Origin: VMSU01 sp031400755
GTDB lineage: Bacteria > Desulfobacterota > Desulfobulbia > Desulfobulbales > VMSU01
NCBI GenBank assembly: GCA_031400755.1
Contig: JANNQL010000246.1
Coordinates: 1-64,000, forward strand
Reading direction: 5' to 3'
Length of the DNA stretch: 64,000 nt
The position numbers and the translations under genes are program-made. This document shows, piece after piece, positions 34,978 through 43,637 of the stretch (the first letter of the stretch is position 1; each line of letters starts with the position of its first letter). The notes under the pieces were generated by a model that made no database searches, was not told where the DNA came from, and saw only the letters and a program-made list of their open reading frames with translations.

Positions 34978-36873
34978 ATGACAGACGCCCCAGCTCCATT
35001 CTATGATCCCAACTGGCAGGAACGGTATCGTTCCATGATCACCACGGCCAAGGATGCCTTGCGTTCTTTGCGTCCCGGTCAGCGGGTCTTTATCGGTACC
35101 GGTTGCGCAGAACCCCAGGAACTGGTGCAGGCCTTGACTGACCGGGCCCATGAACTTCAAGACATCGAGATCATCCATCTCCTGACCAAAGGGGACGCCC
35201 TTTACGCCGCAAAAGAATACGCCGATTGCTTCCGGGTGAACAGTTTTTTTATCGGTCATAATGTTCGCGATCAGATCCAGGAGGGCTTGGGCGATTATAC
35301 CCCGGTCCTGTTGTCCGACATCCCCCGGCTCTTCAACTCAGGCCAGGTCCCCATCGACGTCGCCCTGATTCAGGTTACGCCGCCGGACCTTCGCGGCAGG
35401 GTAAGCCTTGGCATCTCGGTGGATATCGTCAAGAGCGCCGCTGCCAACGCCTCGCAAGTCATTGCCCTGGTCAATGAGCAGATGCCGTTTACCTTTGGCG
35501 ACAGTCTGCTGGATATTAATGACCTTGATGTCCTGGTGCCTGCCAACACCCCTCTTCTGGAACGGGCCTCCAAGCCGCCGCATCCGGCGACCGATACCAT
35601 TGCCCAGCATATAGCCGCCCTGATTCAGGATGGAGACTGCCTGCAGTTCGGTATGGGCCGGATTCCAGGCATTGGCCGCATACCGCCGGCGGTGATGAAT
35701 TACCTGCTGGACAAGCGCGACCTTGGTCTCCATACCGAGATGATCACCGACAGCATCATTAAACTGGTTGAGGCCGGGGTGTTGACCGGCAAGAAAAAGA
35801 CACTCGATCGCGGCAAGCTCGTGGCCTCATTCTGTATGGGGACGCGGCGGCTCTATGATTTGATCCACCTTAATCCGCTTTTTGCCTTCAAGCCGTCTGA
35901 GTATGTCAATGATCCAATGATCATCAGCCGGCAGGAGCGCATGGTCTCGATCAACATGGCCATGGAGATTGACCTGAGCGGCCAGGTTTGCACCGACTCA
36001 ATCGGCGAAAAGTTTTATTCAGGTATCGGCGGTCAGATCGATTTTAACCGGGGAGCGGCCCGCTCTCCTGGTGGCAAGGCCATTCTGGTCATCGCCGCAG
36101 TGGATGAGGAGAACCACAAATCACGGATTGTGTTGCGGCTTAGTCCTGGGGCCGGGGTCAGTATCACCCGGGGCGATGTGCATTATGTGGTCAGTGAGTA
36201 TGGGGTGGCCTATCTGCACGGCAAGACGGTCCAAGAGCGGGCCCTGGCCCTGATCTCCATCGCCCATCCCGATTACCGGGCGAAATTGTTTCAGGAGGCC
36301 ATAGATTGTAAATTGATCCGCAGCGAACATGCCAATGTCCTGGCTGGCTTTGTGGTGGCGGTCGGTGGACGTAAAAAGAAGGTGGTGCTGGCCGATGGCC
36401 TGGAGGCCTGCCTGCGCCCGATTCAACCGACAGACGAACAGGGAATCAAAAATCTGGTCTACTCCTTGTCGCAAGAGAGCCTCTATTATCGTTTTATGAC
36501 CCGGACCAAGCATTTCGGCGCCAAGCAGATCTTTGATTTTATCTATGTCGATCACCGCAGTAATGTCGCCCTGGTTGTCACTATCCCCGAGGCCCATGGC
36601 GAGGACATCATCGCGGTGGGCCGTTATTTCCTAGACAAAAAAACTAACCGCGCCGAGGTCGCCTTTGTGGTCCGTGACGAGTGGCAGGGCCGGGGCATTG
36701 GCAAGTTGTTGTTTGAGGCGCTGGTGGTGATCGCCAAACAGAACGGGATCGTAGGGTTTACCGCCGAAGTCCTTCGTGAAAACCGTAAGATGCAGGCCGT
36801 GCTCAATTGTTGCGGACTTACGGTTACCAGTCATCTGGAAGATGATGTCTACAGTTTTAATATGGATTTTTAG
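34978..36873 (+). CDS. Acetyl-CoA hydrolase/CoA-transferase fused to a GNAT acetyltransferase
   Basis: A 631-residue two-part protein starting three bases after the synthetase stop. Residues about 20-440 are a 4-hydroxybutyrate/acetate CoA-transferase-like domain with TGCAEPQELVQAL, FGMGRIPG, ASFCMGTRRLYDLI and the signature GIGGQIDFNRGA (near 350). Residues about 480-631 are a GNAT fold with AEVAFVVRDEWQGRGIGKLL as the acetyl-CoA-binding motif A. This fusion is a known family. In this operon the GNAT half could acetylate the neighbouring synthetase (like AcuA or Pat) and the AcuC-like protein could reverse it; that is inference. Confidence 0.9.
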   Translation: MTDAPAPFYDPNWQERYRSMITTAKDALRSLRPGQRVFIGTGCAEPQELVQALTDRAHELQDIEIIHLLTKGDALYAAKEYADCFRVNSFFIGHNVRDQIQEGLGDYTPVLLSDIPRLFNSGQVPIDVALIQVTPPDLRGRVSLGISVDIVKSAAANASQVIALVNEQMPFTFGDSLLDINDLDVLVPANTPLLERASKPPHPATDTIAQHIAALIQDGDCLQFGMGRIPGIGRIPPAVMNYLLDKRDLGLHTEMITDSIIKLVEAGVLTGKKKTLDRGKLVASFCMGTRRLYDLIHLNPLFAFKPSEYVNDPMIISRQERMVSINMAMEIDLSGQVCTDSIGEKFYSGIGGQIDFNRGAARSPGGKAILVIAAVDEENHKSRIVLRLSPGAGVSITRGDVHYVVSEYGVAYLHGKTVQERALALISIAHPDYRAKLFQEAIDCKLIRSEHANVLAGFVVAVGGRKKKVVLADGLEACLRPIQPTDEQGIKNLVYSLSQESLYYRFMTRTKHFGAKQIFDFIYVDHRSNVALVVTIPEAHGEDIIAVGRYFLDKKTNRAEVAFVVRDEWQGRGIGKLLFEALVVIAKQNGIVGFTAEVLRENRKMQAVLNCCGLTVTSHLEDDVYSFNMDF

Positions 36874-37019
36874 TCTGGGGCCAGGATAATGTGACATTAC
36901 GGCATTAGAAAATTTTGACTTAGACTGTTTTTCTGATATTCTAACCAAATCGTTGAGTTTCCTGGGCCTGGCTATTTTTGTTGTGACAACCTAATTAACA
37001 TCTATGAAGGAGAATGATG

Positions 37020-38291
37020 ATGGCTGATTTTCAAAAGGCGCTCGAAGTTGGCAGGCCGCCTAATATTGTTAAACTGTTCCCGAACTCCAAGGCCTTGATC
37101 GTCAGCGGCAAGGTCATTGACCGGGCACTGATCAGTAAGGGACGGGCCATGACCATTGCTGCCAATGGCCGCAATAATTTTGTCATTCGTGGGGTCCTGC
37201 GGGCCGCCCAACGGGCCAATGCCTGCGTCATAATCGAAATCGCCCGCTCGGAAGGCGGGGCCAAGGCCTATTGCCCAACTAATTATTGGAATATGGCGCT
37301 CCAGGTTGACGCGGCCTGTAATGAGTTGGGGATTACGGTGCCGGTGGCGGTCCATGCCGATCATTATGGCATCAAGAAGCCGGCTGATCTGGCCTTTGCC
37401 AAGGTGGAGATCCCGACCCTTTTTGAGGCAGGCATCACCTCAATCGCCATTGATGCATCTCACATGGCGGATGACGAAAACCTGATGGCCAATATCGCCT
37501 TGAGTCCCTTTATCCCAGCCTGGGCTGGACTGGAGACCGAGGTCGGCGAGATTAAGGGCGACCAAGGGCTGTCCACGGTCGATGATGCCAAATTCCTGAT
37601 CCAGGGCATGAACGCCCATGGTATCTTTGCCGATTGGATTGCCTTGAATAACGGCACGACCCACGGCCTTGAATCAAGCGGCCAGGGCATTCAGGTCGAT
37701 TTGACGGCGGAAATTCACCACCAGCTTGAGCCATACAAGGTCTCTGGCGCCCAACACGGCACCTCTGGTAATTCATCGGAACGACTGCGGGCGATTGCCG
37801 CCCAGACCAGGACCACAAAGGCCAATGTCGCAACCGCCCTGCAAATGGTTTCTTGGGGAGTCGAGGTCAATGACTATGGCAACGCTATTTTGGACGGCAG
37901 CGGCAATTTCATTAAGGTCAAGGGCGAGGGCATGAGCGAAGAGATGTGGGCCGAGATGGTCGCCTATGCCAATGACAAGGGCTGGAAAGCCGGCGATTAC
38001 AAAAGCCTGAATCTGCCTTTTGAGCCCAAGTTCATGGGACAGCCGAAGGAAATTCGGGAGAGGATGGTCCGGCGGGTAGAGGATTTTGTCTACTCAATGC
38101 TGGTCAATGTCTTTAACGCCCAAGATACCGCCCCGCTTGCCATTTCTACGATATTGCAGGCTGGCTCCTACAATGTCGGTCCGAAAGCGACGCGCATTGA
38201 AGACCCGGGTGCTTGGACTGAGGAGAAGATAAGGCAAAAGGCCGCCGCCCTGACCACGGATAAGGGGCCAGGTGGCAATTTTGACGATTGA
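37020..38291 (+). CDS. fba: Class II fructose-bisphosphate aldolase
   Basis: Zinc-dependent aldolase of glycolysis and gluconeogenesis, 423 residues, the long variant found in many anaerobes. Zinc and active-site motifs include VAVHADHYGIKK, SIAIDASHMADDENL, LETEVGEIKGDQG, and GAQHGTSGNS. Three consecutive ATGs begin at 37014; AAGGAG at 37007-37012 is best spaced for the third, at 37020 (MADFQKALEV). Other class II aldolase functions (tagatose-bisphosphate) are possible but less likely. About 150 bases separate it from the CoA-transferase gene. Confidence 0.85.
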   Translation: MADFQKALEVGRPPNIVKLFPNSKALIVSGKVIDRALISKGRAMTIAANGRNNFVIRGVLRAAQRANACVIIEIARSEGGAKAYCPTNYWNMALQVDAACNELGITVPVAVHADHYGIKKPADLAFAKVEIPTLFEAGITSIAIDASHMADDENLMANIALSPFIPAWAGLETEVGEIKGDQGLSTVDDAKFLIQGMNAHGIFADWIALNNGTTHGLESSGQGIQVDLTAEIHHQLEPYKVSGAQHGTSGNSSERLRAIAAQTRTTKANVATALQMVSWGVEVNDYGNAILDGSGNFIKVKGEGMSEEMWAEMVAYANDKGWKAGDYKSLNLPFEPKFMGQPKEIRERMVRRVEDFVYSMLVNVFNAQDTAPLAISTILQAGSYNVGPKATRIEDPGAWTEEKIRQKAAALTTDKGPGGNFDD

Positions 38292-38409
38292 TAGCGAATT
38301 GTTTGGTGCAAAGTTGCTAATTGTCTGGCATTATGTCCGTGCTTTGATTTGAAGGTAAAGAGCGACTGCAGGAGTCTGTTCTGCGTGAAATTAAGAGGAA
38401 ATATTATTC

Positions 38410-38781
38410 ATGACAAGAAAAATCCTTATCGTCGATGATTCGCCTATTTCCAGGAGAATGCTGAAGAGCTGTTTCCCCAAGGAACAACCCTATGAGTTTT
38501 ATGAGGCAGGCGATGGCTTGGCCGGTTTTGAACTTTATAAGGAGGTTCGTCCGGAGATAACCTTTATGGATCTGACCATGCCGGTTATGGATGGCGCGAC
38601 TTCCATTGATGAGATTCGAAAGTTTGACCCCAAGGCCTTGGTTATTGTGTCAACCGCCGATGTTCAGATCAAATCGCTCACCCGGGTCATGGAGTTGGGG
38701 GCGTTTATGGTGTTGAAGAAACCGCCTTCAAAAGAAAGTGTTCTGGACGCCTTGACCCAGAGCGAAGAATTGTTGGGGTGA
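38410..38781 (+). CDS. Single-domain CheY-like response regulator
   Basis: A 123-residue receiver only: acidic pocket ILIVDDSPISR, phospho-acceptor Asp in ITFMDLTMPVMDG, switch Ser/Thr in VIVSTAD, and Lys in VLKKPPSKE. It starts a three-gene cassette with a CheC phosphatase seven bases downstream and a diguanylate cyclase, suggesting CheC dephosphorylates it. No kinase is adjacent. Confidence 0.92.
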   Translation: MTRKILIVDDSPISRRMLKSCFPKEQPYEFYEAGDGLAGFELYKEVRPEITFMDLTMPVMDGATSIDEIRKFDPKALVIVSTADVQIKSLTRVMELGAFMVLKKPPSKESVLDALTQSEELLG

Positions 38782-38788
38782 AATAGCG

Positions 38789-39433
38789 ATGGAACAGGAG
38801 CAGACTCTGCTGAGCGAAGAGGAAAGGGACATTCTGCAAGAGATAATGAACATTGCCTTTGGTCAGGCTACCGCTGATCTGACGGAAATCATTAATGTTC
38901 ATGTAGTGTTGAATGTCCCTTATATTAAGGTGCTAAAGGCAATTGACATGCCTGGCTATCTCAAGAATGAGCTTGCCGGGCATGAGGCCATCAGTATGGT
39001 CGAGCAGCACTTCTGGGGGGAGTTTAAAGGGAGTGCCTATCTGATTTTTCCGGCTGGGGCCGGCAAAGAGCTGGTTACGATCATGGGCGAGGGGGGCGGC
39101 GAGAATGAGTTTGAATCGTTTATGTCCGATGTTATGGAAAAAGAGACCCTGATGGAAGTCGGCAATATCCTGATTGGCGCCTGTGTCGGCAAAGTGGCGG
39201 AACTGCTTGGCGACAGGGTTACTTATTCTCCTCCCCGGGTGGCTATCGAGAATTACGCAACTGATTCTCTCCCGGCCGAGATCTTCGATCTCCAGGCATC
39301 CGCCATTGTCCTCAGGACGGTGTTTAACTTTAATGAGCGCGATGTCAGTGGGTTTCTTTTTTTACTCACCAAGTATGATTCAATTAGCTGGTTGAAAAAA
39401 TCGTTGGTTACCTTTATGGAGAAGTATGAGTGA
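38789..39433 (+). CDS. cheC: CheC-type CheY-phosphate phosphatase
   Basis: A 214-residue CheC-family protein. It has both helix motifs with Glu/Asn pairs that attack phospho-Asp: LQEIMNIAFGQATADLTEI near the N-terminus and LMEVGNILIGACVGKVAELL in the second half, indicating CheC rather than one-site CheX. It is encoded between a lone receiver and a diguanylate cyclase, overlapping the latter by eight bases. There are no other chemotaxis genes nearby, so the cassette probably controls c-di-GMP or another output rather than a full chemotaxis array. Confidence 0.85.
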   Translation: MEQEQTLLSEEERDILQEIMNIAFGQATADLTEIINVHVVLNVPYIKVLKAIDMPGYLKNELAGHEAISMVEQHFWGEFKGSAYLIFPAGAGKELVTIMGEGGGENEFESFMSDVMEKETLMEVGNILIGACVGKVAELLGDRVTYSPPRVAIENYATDSLPAEIFDLQASAIVLRTVFNFNERDVSGFLFLLTKYDSISWLKKSLVTFMEKYE

Positions 39434-40328
39434 GTTGTTGACCCAGATATTTGATACAGTGAATATCGGAGTGCTTACCCTTGATCTTGAATTACAGGTC
39501 CAGTATTGGAATCGTTGGATGGAGTTGCACAGCGGAATACCTGCCGAAAAAATAATCGGCACACCAATTGTTGATTTCTATCCAAACCTGAACAATCCCC
39601 GGTTTGCCAAGAACTGCAAATCTGTGTTATCGTTTGGTAATTTTTCGTTTTTCTCTCAAAAACTCCACAAGTATCTCTTTCCCTTCAGGCCGGACAGCTC
39701 TTTCGGCAGCAGCTTTGAGTTTATGCAGCAGAGTTGTACGATGGGGCCACTCCGTGATCAGGACCACTCGATTACGAGCCTGTTTCTCATTGTCCAGGAT
39801 GTCACCGAACTTGCCGCCTCTGAACAGCGTTTGATTGAGTTGAACACTAAAGACGCGCTGACCGGGATTTATAATCGGCGGTATCTGGAAGTACACCTGA
39901 AGGACGAATGCGAACGGCATTTGCGGTATGGTCGGCAGATGAGCCTGATCATGTTTGACATCGATTTCTTCAAGAAGGTGAATGACAACTATGGCCACCA
40001 GTGCGGCGACCTCGTTCTGAAGACGATTGCCACCGGAATCTCCCAATTGGCGAGGCGCACGGACTATTTTGTCCGTTATGGCGGCGAGGAGTTCTGTTGT
40101 ATATTACCTGAGACCTCGGCCGAGGAGGCAGTGAATCAAGCGGAGCGTTTTCGTTGTTATATTGCCGGCTTGGTCATGAGGTGCAAGGAGGTCAAGGTCC
40201 AGGTGACCATCAGTCTGGGGATTGCCGAGTTGCGCGTTGGGGACGAACCGGACCAGTTGCTGAAGCGGGCCGATGACGCCCTGTATGAAGCAAAAAAAGC
40301 GGGAAGGAACCGGGTGGTATTGGGGTAG
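39426..40328 (+). CDS. PAS-GGDEF diguanylate cyclase
   Basis: A 300-residue cytoplasmic protein. Residues about 5-120 are a PAS domain (IFDTVNIGVLTLDLELQVQY, VQDVTELAASEQR). Residues about 135-300 are GGDEF, with DALTGIYNRRYLE, FDIDFFKKVNDNYGH and the active signature GGEEF in VRYGGEEFCCILP. RRTD sits just before it at the product-inhibition site (RxxD), so feedback inhibition is expected. The ATG lies inside the end of cheC, indicating translational coupling. A strong terminator follows. Confidence 0.93.
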   Translation: MSELLTQIFDTVNIGVLTLDLELQVQYWNRWMELHSGIPAEKIIGTPIVDFYPNLNNPRFAKNCKSVLSFGNFSFFSQKLHKYLFPFRPDSSFGSSFEFMQQSCTMGPLRDQDHSITSLFLIVQDVTELAASEQRLIELNTKDALTGIYNRRYLEVHLKDECERHLRYGRQMSLIMFDIDFFKKVNDNYGHQCGDLVLKTIATGISQLARRTDYFVRYGGEEFCCILPETSAEEAVNQAERFRCYIAGLVMRCKEVKVQVTISLGIAELRVGDEPDQLLKRADDALYEAKKAGRNRVVLG

Positions 40329-40345
40329 GGAAGATCCTTGAGAGA

Positions 40346-40401
40346 TGATGAAACAAAAAAAAGCCGGGGCGCACGATGCCCGGCTTTTTTTTTGTTTCAT
40401 C
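40346..40401. terminator. Bidirectional terminator between the diguanylate cyclase and tatA
   Basis: AAAAAAAAGCCGGGGC (40355-40370) pairs with GCCCGGC (40378-40384) followed by nine T. The arms extend outward to GATGAAAC and GTTTCATC. It serves the convergent tatA transcript as well. Confidence 0.9.
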
Positions 40402-40432
40402 GAAAGGCTGACTAAGGCAAGGTGAATATCTT

Positions 40433-40684
40433 TCAGCCTTTGGCGGAAGTGATATTGTTTTGCACCTCTTTGGCCTCCTGTTTCAAGGCATTGACTTCTT
40501 TGAGGCCGGGCACGTTGTCTTCCAGCATGGTCTTGCCAGTATCCTCGACATCTTTCAGGCCAGTTTTGAAGGCTTTTATGCCTTTGCCAAGGCCGGCGCC
40601 GAGTTCTGGAAGTTTCTTGCCGCCAAAGACCAGAAAGGCGATTCCCATGATCACAACCATTTCAGGCATTCCTAATCCAAACAT
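40433..40684 (-). CDS. tatA: Twin-arginine translocase subunit TatA/TatB-like
   Basis: An 83-residue Tat protein. The N-terminal membrane helix MPEMVVIMGIAFLVFGGKKLPELG is followed by an amphipathic helix GAGLGKGIKAFKTGLKDVEDTG and a charged tail, the classic TatA/B layout. No TatC is in the window. It starts 24 bases after a TatA paralogue on the same strand. The longer tail with VNALKQEAKEVQ may point to a TatB-like role, but this is uncertain. Confidence 0.88.
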   Translation of the reverse strand: MFGLGMPEMVVIMGIAFLVFGGKKLPELGAGLGKGIKAFKTGLKDVEDTGKTMLEDNVPGLKEVNALKQEAKEVQNNITSAKG

Positions 40685-40708
40685 ATGAGCCTCCTTTGTT
40701 TTGTAATG

Positions 40709-40900
40709 TTAAGCCTTGGGGGGTGAGTCTGAGTCGTTATGGTCTTCAAGTTTTTTGTCCGGGTCAGACTTGGTGGATTCTTTAAAATTCTTGATGCCCT
40801 TACCAATACCTGCGCCGATTTCAGGCAGTTTGCCAGCCCCGAAGACGATAACGATGATCACCAGAATAATCAGTAATTCAGGCATTCCCAATCCAAACAT
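40709..40900 (-). CDS. tatA: Twin-arginine translocase subunit TatA
   Basis: A 63-residue paralogue: MFGLGMPELLIILVIIVIVF membrane helix, GKLPEIGAGIGKGIKNFKES amphipathic helix, then an acidic tail. I chose the ATG at 40900, six bases after GAGG; a TTG two codons upstream was rejected. The two genes share the N-terminal MFGLGMPE, so they are a tandem duplication. The 221-base stretch upstream to mtnP has no gene. Confidence 0.9.
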   Translation of the reverse strand: MFGLGMPELLIILVIIVIVFGAGKLPEIGAGIGKGIKNFKESTKSDPDKKLEDHNDSDSPPKA

Positions 40901-41121
40901 GATCAACCTCTTTAGGTTTAATTTGGCTACTATTTTTACTTAAAGTAAGCTACTTATAGCCACAAAAGCTGGCCAAGGCAATTTAATTCTACAAGTAGCA
41001 GGCGTAACGCTTTTGATGGTGGTTAGTTTCAGCTTGACAGCCCAAGGATGGCTGGGTAAATCCTGCATGACAGGTGGATAAGGTCCACTCAAAGCAGCTT
41101 ATTTCATAACAGGAAGAGATT

Positions 41122-41886
41122 ATGATTAAAATTGGCATTATCGGTGGCTCCGGGCTTGATGATCCGAAAATTTTAGCAGAAGCGCAAGAGATTGCCGTAA
41201 ATACGCCTTACGGTGCCCCTTCATCAGCACTTACCTGCGGGACGATTGCCGGTGTATCGGTGGCGATCTTGGCCCGGCATGGCAAGGACCATTCGATCTA
41301 TCCCAGCGGGGTTAATTTCAAAGCCAATATCTGGGCCTTGAAGGAGCTGGGATGCACCCATATTCTGGCGGCCACCGCCGTTGGTTCCCTGCGTCGGGAA
41401 ATCGAGCCTGGCCATTTGGTCTTTCCTGATCAGTTTATCGATTTCACCAAGCACAGGGCGATCACATTTTTTGATCAGGGCGCGGTTGTCCACACCCCGA
41501 TGGCCGAACCCTTCTGTCCTCATCTTCGTCAATTACTGGCGGAGAATGCCGCGAGACTTAGTATCCCGGCCCATGCCAACAAGACTGTGATTACCATTGA
41601 GGGGCCCCGTTTTTCAACCAAGGCGGAAAGTCATATGTTTCGGAGTTGGAATGCCGATGTCATCAATATGAGCACTGTGCCTGAGGTCAATCTGGCGCGT
41701 GAGCAAAAGATCCATTACGCAACGGTTGCCATGTCCACCGACTATGACTGCTGGCATGAGGATGAAGAGTCGGTGACCTGGGAGATGATCCTCTCCACCA
41801 TGCGCAAGAACGCCCATAATGTCATCAAATTGTTTGTCGAGACCATCCCGCAGATCGCAGTCTATGATGACGTTTGTCTGCGATAA
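41122..41886 (+). CDS. mtnP: S-methyl-5'-thioadenosine phosphorylase
   Basis: Phosphorolysis of methylthioadenosine to adenine and methylthioribose-1-phosphate. At 254 residues, it starts IGIIGGSGLDDP, has GPRFSTKAESHMFR and NMSTVPEVNLARE. STDYDCWHEDEE separates MTA phosphorylases from purine nucleoside phosphorylases. The next gene, apt, would recycle the released adenine, so the pair forms a salvage route. The start follows AGGAAGAG. Confidence 0.93.
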   Translation: MIKIGIIGGSGLDDPKILAEAQEIAVNTPYGAPSSALTCGTIAGVSVAILARHGKDHSIYPSGVNFKANIWALKELGCTHILAATAVGSLRREIEPGHLVFPDQFIDFTKHRAITFFDQGAVVHTPMAEPFCPHLRQLLAENAARLSIPAHANKTVITIEGPRFSTKAESHMFRSWNADVINMSTVPEVNLAREQKIHYATVAMSTDYDCWHEDEESVTWEMILSTMRKNAHNVIKLFVETIPQIAVYDDVCLR

Positions 41887-41948
41887 CATAACTTAAAGTT
41901 CAAGGACCAGACAAACCCAAGGATGTTGAGACCTAAAGGAGAACAGCC

Positions 41949-42482
41949 ATGCCGATCAAATCAAAGATTCGCACAATTCCGGATTATCCAAAAAAAGGGA
42001 TCATGTTTAGGGACATCACCACCTTAATTAAGGATCCAGTTGGCTTCCGCTTGATGATCGATAACTTAACGCAGCGTTATATCAGTAAGGAGGTTGATTA
42101 TGATATCATCGCCGGGATTGAGGCCCGTGGTTTTATCATGGGCGGCGCTCTTTCGTATACCCTGGGTAAGGGGTTTACTCCGATCCGTAAGTCCGGTAAA
42201 TTGCCGGCCGAGGTTGTCAGTCAGGAGTATAGCCTGGAGTACGGCGTCGATACGATTGAAATCCACAAGGACGCCTTTCCGCCCGGCACCCGGGTCCTGA
42301 TTGTCGATGACCTGCTGGCCACCGGCGGTACTGCCCTGGCGGCTGCGGCCCTGGTGGAAAAACTGGGTGGTGTGGTGGCGGAGTTGGCCTTCATCGTCAA
42401 CCTGCCCGATGTCGGCGGTGAAAAGAAGTTACAGGACAAAGGTTACAATGTCTTCTCGTTGACAGAATTTGAAGGGGATTAA
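41949..42482 (+). CDS. apt: Adenine phosphoribosyltransferase
   Basis: Forms AMP from adenine and PRPP. The 177-residue protein shows IRTIPDYPKKGIMFRDITTL, AGIEARGFIMGGAL, FTPIRKSGKLPAEV and the PRPP loop VLIVDDLLATGGTALAAA. AAGGAG precedes the ATG. It is 62 bases after mtnP and is followed by a terminator. Confidence 0.97.
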   Translation: MPIKSKIRTIPDYPKKGIMFRDITTLIKDPVGFRLMIDNLTQRYISKEVDYDIIAGIEARGFIMGGALSYTLGKGFTPIRKSGKLPAEVVSQEYSLEYGVDTIEIHKDAFPPGTRVLIVDDLLATGGTALAAAALVEKLGGVVAELAFIVNLPDVGGEKKLQDKGYNVFSLTEFEGD

Positions 42483-42522
42483 GGCCACATCAAAAAAGTA
42501 TTTTGAAATATTTGTGCAGTAT

Positions 42523-42563
42523 CAAAGAGGCCAGCTGATCAAGATGAAAAGCTGGCCTCTTTG
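42523..42563 (+). terminator. Terminator after apt
   Basis: CAAAGAGGCCAGCT (42523-42536) pairs with GCTGGCCTCTTTG (42551-42563) around a 14-base loop; the 3' side ends in TTTGTTTG. The A-rich left flank suggests it may also act on the convergent vanZ-like transcript. Confidence 0.8.
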
Positions 42564-42605
42564 TTTGGGAGGATCGCAATAACTTGAACATTTTGCCCCC
42601 CCCAT

Positions 42606-42989
42606 TCAGCGTCTTGTCATGTCCCTCCACCACCAGACCCCAGCAACAATAGCTGCTCCCAAGGTGTCGGCAATGATATCGGCAAGGCAGGCGGTCCTGA
42701 GCGGCACAAAGGACTGATGGAATTCATCGCTTGCGCCGTAGAAGGCAGCAAAACAGACCACCCCAAGGGCGATTGATTTCTTGGCCTGATTGGGAACAGG
42801 ATGCAGGGCAAAAAAACAGGTGGCGGCCAAGATGCCGTATTCCAGCATGTGCCAGGCCTTGTCGTAATTCAATAATTTTGGCAGGTGAAGTTGGTCGCCT
42901 GGCAGGGAGGAAACCACAAAGATGGCGGTCATCACCACAATGACCGGGATGAACCGGCTTGGGGCGATGATCACGGGACTTCCTTTCAT
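42606..42989 (-). CDS. VanZ-like family membrane protein
   Basis: A 127-residue membrane protein with about four hydrophobic segments. VanZ-family hallmarks are VVSSLPG, KAWHMLEYGILA, YGASDEFHQSFVPLRTACLADIIADTLGA. The family's function is unclear; VanZ itself gives low-level teicoplanin resistance. I chose the ATG at 42989, which fits just after the upstream SEC-C gene; a longer frame to 43097 would overlap it. Confidence 0.82.
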   Translation of the reverse strand: MKGSPVIIAPSRFIPVIVVMTAIFVVSSLPGDQLHLPKLLNYDKAWHMLEYGILAATCFFALHPVPNQAKKSIALGVVCFAAFYGASDEFHQSFVPLRTACLADIIADTLGAAIVAGVWWWRDMTRR

Positions 42990-42996
42990 CTTATAA

Positions 42997-43497
42997 CTAT
43001 TTTGAATCGACGTGGATTTGATTGAGGAGTTCGCTTGGGAAACGGCTCTGGAGTTTTTTGATGGAGGCGGTGATCGAGGCAGTTGGATAGTCAGCATGTT
43101 TTTCTACTGCCTTGTCGGCATAAGCGGTGGTGCTGAACACTTTGCCTTTGACGGTAAACTGGTGTGACCAGTTTACTTCGATGGTCTCGGCTGATTCGTT
43201 AATCTCGACTTCGATCTTTTCTCCGGCCTTGGCCACCCGGACAGCATCCATTTCAGTCAACTCCAGCAGCCAGGCGTCGCCGTCTTTGGTGGAGAAGAGG
43301 ACAAAGACGCCGATGACCTTCATGGTCTCTTCATGATTGGCTGCTGCTGCTTGCAGCGTTGCAACCTCTTCAGTAATGGAGACCTTTTTTTGTTGCAACA
43401 GGGCTAAGTCATTGGCCTGATTTTTCTGCAAACAACATCTCTTATATTTGCGCCCGCTACCACAGGGGCATTGGTCGTTTCTGCTGATTTTAGACAT
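42997..43497 (-). CDS. SEC-C zinc-motif protein
   Basis: A 166-residue protein with an N-terminal SEC-C zinc motif (RNDQCPCGSGRKYKRCC, residues about 6-22), the same motif as at the SecA C-terminus. The remainder is a coiled region and a small mixed alpha/beta domain that I do not recognise (VIGVFVLFSTKDGDAWLLEL). SEC-C often binds ribosomes or SecB-like partners. The function of this protein is unknown. Seven bases separate it from the VanZ-like gene. Confidence 0.78.
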   Translation of the reverse strand: MSKISRNDQCPCGSGRKYKRCCLQKNQANDLALLQQKKVSITEEVATLQAAAANHEETMKVIGVFVLFSTKDGDAWLLELTEMDAVRVAKAGEKIEVEINESAETIEVNWSHQFTVKGKVFSTTAYADKAVEKHADYPTASITASIKKLQSRFPSELLNQIHVDSK

Positions 43498-43637
43498 TAT
43501 TGGTCTCCATCATAAGGAATGATTTCATTGCCTGAATGTATCAGGCAAATATAGTCTACCCAGGATAAATTGCAAGGACTGTCAACCGGCCTCATGAAAA
43601 ATATGGGGTGACTTGTTGCCTCAGTCTTGGCTGTGCT

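Noticed and set aside
34564..35259. 231-codon minus-strand frame across the synthetase/CoA-transferase junction
   Set aside because: Antisense to two conserved genes in a clear operon; no ribosome site or domain.
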